A DNA stretch of 64,000 bases from IMG/VR virus record IMGVR_UViG_3300018022_000003, positions 1 to 64,000 of that record. The stretch is one strand, 5' to 3'. The notes beneath the pieces are model-generated. The model made no database searches and was not told the origin of the DNA. It worked only from the letters and a program-made list of their open reading frames with translations. How positions within the stretch are numbered: the stretch's first letter is position 1; every line of letters begins with the position of its first letter. The translations under genes and the position numbers were made by a program. The stretch is from a virus. Shown in pieces: positions 60,786 through 64,000 of this stretch.

Positions 60786-61843
60786 CGACCACCATCGAGA
60801 CAAGGACGGCCGAGGTGACCTTCGAGGTCAGGGTGGAGCAGTGGTGGTCAGACGGCGTCCGCCGCCGTGAGAGCACGGGCACGGACGACTACGAGGAGGC
60901 GCTGAGGGTTCTCCGCCAGAAGATGGCGGAGTCCCTCGTCCTGGGCACGCCAGCACCAGCCAGCCTGACGGTCGCTAGCCTAGTGGAGGCGAAGCTGGCG
61001 AACGAGAAGGCAGAAGGCTTCAAGGATACAGCCAGCAACCGCCAGCGGTGGGAGGGCCACCTGAGGGCGGCCCTGGGCGATATAAAGGTGCGTGACCTGA
61101 AGGCGTCCACCATGCGTGAGTACCGTGCCAGGCGGAGGGCGGAGGGCGCACCCGACTCCACCATCAATAGGGAGCTGTCGGTCGTCCGTGCCGCCTACAG
61201 GCTGGCGTGGAAGGACGACTTAATCACCCTGGCGGATATCCCCCACTTCCCCATGGCCAGCGAGGCGGGCAGCAGGCGCAAGGGATTCCTGCGGGACGAC
61301 CAGTACCAACAGGTCTTCGACGCCTGCATGCATGAGGGCCTGTGGCTTGCATCGGCCTTCCAGGTCGCCAACGACTTCGGCTGGCGCAGGGGAGAGGTCT
61401 TCCCCATGCTGGTCAGCCAGCTTGACTTCTCGGGCAAGGGCAGCATACACTTGCCTGACAGCAAGAACGGCGAGGGGCGGCTGATGCCTATGACCGACAA
61501 GGTGAGGGAGATGCTGGCGCAGTGCATAGCGGGAAAGGCCCCCACGGACTTCGTCTTTACCCGTGACGGCGGCCGTCCCGTGAAGTCCCACTACAAGGCA
61601 TGGAGGCGTGCCGTGGCGGAGGTAGGCGACCTGCACTTCCACGACCTGCGGCGGACAGCGACCAGGAACCTCGTCCGTGCTGGCGTCCCCAAGTCCGTGG
61701 CGCAGCAGGTGACGGGCCACCTCGACCCCAAGGTCTTCGACCGCTACAACATCACCGACCTCGTAGACCTGGAGGGCGCAGCCGAGGCACTGGACAGAAA
61801 GTCCAGCCATACTTCAGCCATACTGGAACCTGCAAGTGCTTGA
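60782..61843 (+). CDS. int: Tyrosine recombinase / phage integrase
   Basis: 353 residues. Residues 60-165 are a SAM-like core-binding domain (LTVASLVEAKLANEKAEGF...). The catalytic domain has Arg in GWRRGEVF (about 202), HFHDLRRTA (His-x-x-Arg, about 287-290), TGHLDP and the nucleophile Tyr in DRYNI (about 322). The N-terminal 55 residues may be an arm-binding domain. Its stop codon directly abuts a tRNA-Arg-like sequence, the normal place for attP. Confidence 0.92.
   Translation: MTTTIETRTAEVTFEVRVEQWWSDGVRRRESTGTDDYEEALRVLRQKMAESLVLGTPAPASLTVASLVEAKLANEKAEGFKDTASNRQRWEGHLRAALGDIKVRDLKASTMREYRARRRAEGAPDSTINRELSVVRAAYRLAWKDDLITLADIPHFPMASEAGSRRKGFLRDDQYQQVFDACMHEGLWLASAFQVANDFGWRRGEVFPMLVSQLDFSGKGSIHLPDSKNGEGRLMPMTDKVREMLAQCIAGKAPTDFVFTRDGGRPVKSHYKAWRRAVAEVGDLHFHDLRRTATRNLVRAGVPKSVAQQVTGHLDPKVFDRYNITDLVDLEGAAEALDRKSSHTSAILEPASA
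61807..61823 (+). repeat. Direct repeat copy 1 near att
   Basis: CCATACTTCAGCCATAC within the last codons of the integrase. A second copy with one change lies at 62024. Each copy is itself two CCATAC units. Candidate integrase or excisionase binding site. Confidence 0.5.
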
Positions 61844-61885
61844 GGGCCTGTAGCTCAGAAGGATAGAGCAACGGTTTCCTAATCC
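61844..61885 (+). other. att core candidate: 5' half of a tRNA-Arg(CCT) gene
   Basis: GGGCCTGTAGCTCAG...GATAGAGC followed by ACGGTTTCCTAATCC reads as acceptor strand, D arm and anticodon arm (loop TTCCTAA, anticodon CCT) of a tRNA. No T arm or 3' acceptor follows, so it is a fragment. Its place right after the integrase stop fits the identity segment of attP (or attL/attR). Confidence 0.7.
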
Positions 61886-61895
61886 ATTCCCAGGC

Positions 61896-62068
61896 ATTGT
61901 GTATCCTCGTATATCCAGGTGTGATGTTGCTAAGGACAAAGAATCAAGGGGTTACACGGAGATACACAATCTACACGAGGCTACATCTGTAAGCCATCCA
62001 GTAGCAAGGACTTCCTCTCCGGCCCATACTTCGGCCATACAAGAATCCCTGGCCTAGGCGTGTAGATT
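61896..62068 (+). repeat. Inverted-repeat array of the att region
   Basis: ATTGTGTATC (61896) is the exact reverse complement of GATACACAAT (61961); AATCTACAC (61968) of GTGTAGATT (62060); CCTCGT (61905) of ACGAGG (61975). These clustered short sites over 170 non-coding bases look like integrase arm-type sites. No gene is seen here. Confidence 0.55.
62024..62040 (+). repeat. Direct repeat copy 2 near att
   Basis: CCATACTTCGGCCATAC, sixteen of seventeen bases identical to copy 1. The two copies flank the tRNA fragment and the inverted-repeat array. Confidence 0.5.
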
Positions 62069-62072
62069 GGTG

Positions 62073-62078
62073 TATACT
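62073..62078 (+). promoter_or_regulatory. Extended -10-like promoter TTGGTGTATACT
   Basis: Overlaps the end of the att region and precedes GGTGGAGG and the ATG of a 50-residue gene. Shares GGTGTATACT with promoters at 44372 and 54119, linking this side of att to the rest of the phage. Confidence 0.52.
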
Positions 62079-62099
62079 GTAGGTGGAGGCAATCACCAC

Positions 62100-62252
62100 A
62101 TGGCAAACGACACCAAGACCGCCGCCGAGAAAAAGGCTGCCGACCTTGAGAGGGTGAAGGCCCTCTTCCAGTTGCGTGACAGTTCCGCCCCTGGCTCTCC
62201 CGAGGAGAAGGCCGCCGTGAAGGCCATTGCCGAGTGGATATTTGGAGGCTAG
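62100..62252 (+). CDS. Very small charged protein, unknown
   Basis: 50 residues; GGAGG ten bases upstream. Lys/Ala/Glu-rich helix (TKTAAEKKAADLERVKALFQ) then SSAPGSPEEKAAVKAIAEWI. Could be an excisionase-like or regulatory peptide by position, but no motif supports that. Confidence 0.48.
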   Translation: MANDTKTAAEKKAADLERVKALFQLRDSSAPGSPEEKAAVKAIAEWIFGG

Positions 62253-62305
62253 CAGCTAGGTCCCGCCAGCGGGGCGGGCAGACCATCGAAAGAGAGGATA
62301 CAAAG

Positions 62306-62524
62306 ATGAAAGGCTTGCTCGTAGCTATCCTGGTCGTGCTGGTGCTTGGCTTCTGCGGCGTGCTTCCGGCCGTGCTTGGAACCCTTGCGGTCCTGTCGCT
62401 TGTCGCCCTGGCCTGCTGGGGCATCTACCGTGTGCTGCGCAGCCCGGCAGTGTGGACAATCCTGGCTGCTCTGGTCATCGTCGGGATGGTCGTGGTCATC
62501 GTAGGCTTTGCCCTTGGTGGATAA
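62306..62524 (+). CDS. Small membrane protein
   Basis: ATG after AGAGAGGATACAAAG; 72 residues. Hydrophobic almost throughout: LLVAILVVLVLGFCGVLPAV, TLAVLSLVALACWGIY, then a second pair WTILAALVIVGMVVVIVGFA. Two or three spans. Holin-like by size, but not next to the lysis genes. Confidence 0.5.
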   Translation: MKGLLVAILVVLVLGFCGVLPAVLGTLAVLSLVALACWGIYRVLRSPAVWTILAALVIVGMVVVIVGFALGG

Positions 62525-62589
62525 GACGGCTACCCGTCCCCCTGCGGGGCAAGCCTCTATGGGAGGCAACTGAGACAGGAGAAAACACA

Positions 62590-63291
62590 ATGGCAGATGC
62601 AATCGTAAGGATGGTAGGTGGGAAGCCCGTCATCACGGACAGGAACGGGCGTACTATCTCATTGAAAAAGAAAGGAATCATTTACCTGCTTATCGACGTG
62701 TCCGAGAGCATGATGGCCTTTGTCGGCCCTCGGGACTGGCTGAAAAATGTTCCCCTCACAAGGCAGGCAGGCCGGGACGGCGCTTCGGTAAACATCGTTC
62801 CCTGGGAACATATTGGCAACCACAAGACCAAGCTCCAGGTTGCCCTGGCGGGCGTGGCGGCATTTTCAGATACCGCCCTCAAGACCAAAGTGGTGGGAAT
62901 AGCGGCATTCGCCTCGGCTGCCCGTATCTGTCAGCAGCCCACCCATGACAGGGAGAAGCTGGCCGATAGCCTATCCTCCATGGAAAGCCATCCCCTGAAT
63001 GGCGGGGGCACCAACATGGCGGATGCCCTGCGCCTGCTTTTGCAGCCTGGGCTGTCGCCTATAGAGACGGTCATTGTGGTTACCGATGGCATGCCTCAGG
63101 ACAGGGAGGGGGCATTGCTCTATGGCAAGATGCTAAAGGATGGGGGTACGGAAATCCTGGTCATCAGCACGGAGGATGCTGACCGGAATTTCCTGGGCGG
63201 GCTGGCATCGAGGCAAGACCTTTCCATCCATGCTACCGACGAGAACTTGGGGCAGGCCATCACGGACTGCGCCAGACTGCTGAGGGCATAA
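62590..63291 (+). CDS. VWA-domain protein with intact MIDAS
   Basis: 233 residues, ATG after CAGGAGAAAACACA. The von Willebrand A fold carries all three MIDAS parts: IDVSES (36-40, DxSxS), the Thr in GGGTNMADAL (about 141) and TDG (about 164). It lacks a signal peptide, so it is cytoplasmic, as are TerY/TerF-type VWA proteins. TAATG overlap joins it to a J-domain gene. Base composition is less GC-rich than the phage core. Confidence 0.78.
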   Translation: MADAIVRMVGGKPVITDRNGRTISLKKKGIIYLLIDVSESMMAFVGPRDWLKNVPLTRQAGRDGASVNIVPWEHIGNHKTKLQVALAGVAAFSDTALKTKVVGIAAFASAARICQQPTHDREKLADSLSSMESHPLNGGGTNMADALRLLLQPGLSPIETVIVVTDGMPQDREGALLYGKMLKDGGTEILVISTEDADRNFLGGLASRQDLSIHATDENLGQAITDCARLLRA

Positions 63292-64000
63292 TGGCCGACG
63301 AAACCTACTACGAAATCCTTGACGTACCCAGGACGGCAGGGCAGGATAGGATACTGACAAGCTATCGCTCCCTTGCCAAGCAGTTCCACCCCGACAGGGA
63401 GCCGGGGGTCAACCCTGGGGTTCGGAAGCTGATGACCAGGAGGTTCCAGCAGGTCAGCGAGGCGTATAGCACGCTGAAAGACCCCGCCAAGCGCAGGGAG
63501 TACGATGCGGCCCTGGACATGCTGGAGTCCCCCGAGTACTACCAGCCCATGGTGGTCCAGCCTCCTCCCCATTCCTCTTCCCCTTCGCCTGTACGGAGGG
63601 CGTCGCCTAAATGGCAGCCGTTGTGGGCCTCCAACAACCTACGGGGTATGGCAATAGGGACCATATTCTGCCTTGCGGCTATCCTTCCGCTTGTTTTAAT
63701 GTGTCTCGACCCTTCTGGTAAGAAGGCTGCCGCCGCACCGACCGTCCAGGCAACGCCGACTGTACGGAAGGCCCCTGCTCCTGTTGTCGTTAAACCTGCT
63801 ACCGTAGCTCCTGCGCCTGTAGTCAGGCCCGTGAAAGACAAGGTCGTCAAGACAGCAGAGAAGCCGGTTGTCGAGGCAGCAGAGAAGCCGCCTTCTGTCA
63901 GGTTCGGATGGGCTACGATGACCCAAGACAGCAGGATTTTTGAATCATGGGGAAAGGACAGCCACGGCAACCTTCTTTTCTATGGTGCCAGTTCTGCACA
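63291..64000 (+). CDS. J-domain (DnaJ-like) membrane protein, 3' end open
   Basis: At least 236 residues, running off the window. Residues 5-72 are a J domain (YYEILDVPRTAGQDRILTSY, HPD at 33-35, FQQVSEAYSTLKDPAKRREYD). A membrane helix follows (GTIFCLAAILPLVLMCL, about 120-137), then a Pro/Ala/Val/Lys repeat region (APTVQATPTVRKAPAPVVVK) and the start of another domain. It would recruit Hsp70 at the membrane. Partner of the VWA protein upstream. Confidence 0.8.
   Translation, partial: MADETYYEILDVPRTAGQDRILTSYRSLAKQFHPDREPGVNPGVRKLMTRRFQQVSEAYSTLKDPAKRREYDAALDMLESPEYYQPMVVQPPPHSSSPSPVRRASPKWQPLWASNNLRGMAIGTIFCLAAILPLVLMCLDPSGKKAAAAPTVQATPTVRKAPAPVVVKPATVAPAPVVRPVKDKVVKTAEKPVVEAAEKPPSVRFGWATMTQDSRIFESWGKDSHGNLLFYGASSA

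Noticed and set aside
61844-61980. Complete tRNA-Arg(CCT), perhaps with an intron
   Set aside because: No T arm, T loop or matching 3' acceptor strand is found downstream within the non-coding stretch.
1-64000. CRISPR array, rRNA genes or insertion sequences
   Set aside because: No regularly spaced repeats, no rRNA-like stretches and no transposase genes or terminal inverted repeats were seen.

Overview
The window is GC-rich and densely packed with short overlapping genes (many ATGA/GTGA junctions). It looks like a contractile-tailed dsDNA phage (myovirus) or its integrated form. Evidence: a baseplate hub, spike, gp25-like protein, J-like and I-like baseplate proteins in the usual order, very large Ig-rich fibre proteins, lysis enzymes, a tRNA cluster, phage-type DNA methyltransferases and a tyrosine integrase. 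The host cannot be named from sequence. The -10-like hexamers (TATACT, TATTAT) suggest use of a sigma70-type host polymerase, and the att-like remnant points to a host tRNA-Arg(CCT) gene.

Layout. (1) 1-9.2 kb: baseplate hub, spike and a large associated structural protein. (2) 9.3-11.7 kb: cell-wall cassette, with a secreted RlpA-like protein and two small zinc/charged proteins on the plus strand, then a GH24 lysozyme, a tlde1/L,D-transpeptidase-like protein and a virion-like protein on the minus strand. These three are the only minus-strand genes. (3) 11.8-34.2 kb: a beta-helix structural protein, two giant Ig-like proteins, gp25-like, J-like and I-like baseplate proteins, an 887-residue protein with an ART-like domain, zinc clusters and a Nudix domain, and two late structural proteins. 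(4) 34.2-38.9 kb: adenine methyltransferase, a nucleoside-deoxyribosyltransferase-like protein, zinc proteins. (5) 38.9-41.3 kb: HNH endonuclease, seven tRNA genes (four with threonine anticodons), structured non-coding DNA and two copies of a promoter-plus-leader element. (6) 41.3-57.8 kb: a TerD-related protein and many small early-type genes, a fucosyltransferase-methyltransferase fusion, a UvrD-like helicase, a DUF3307-type membrane protein, a C5-cytosine methyltransferase and a LemA/TPM-like membrane pair. (7) 57.8-64 kb: a NadM-Nudix plus Nampt pair, the integrase, an att-like tRNA fragment with inverted and direct repeats, then a VWA protein and a J-domain protein that runs off the window.

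How it fits together. The most coherent accessory theme is NAD/ADP-ribose chemistry. Nampt plus NMN adenylyltransferase-Nudix is the gene pair described as NAD+ reconstitution pathway 2, which can rebuild NAD+ during attack by NADase defences. The ART/Nudix polyprotein in the tail operon and the deoxyribosyltransferase-like protein are possible additional players. A second theme is DNA modification (Dam-like and Dcm-like enzymes). A third is a TerD/VWA/J-domain set that resembles parts of tellurite-resistance-type stress modules. Three genes show signs of frame disruption (the C5 methyltransferase, the MazG-like region and the RlpA tail); these may be real decay or base-calling indels in G/C runs.
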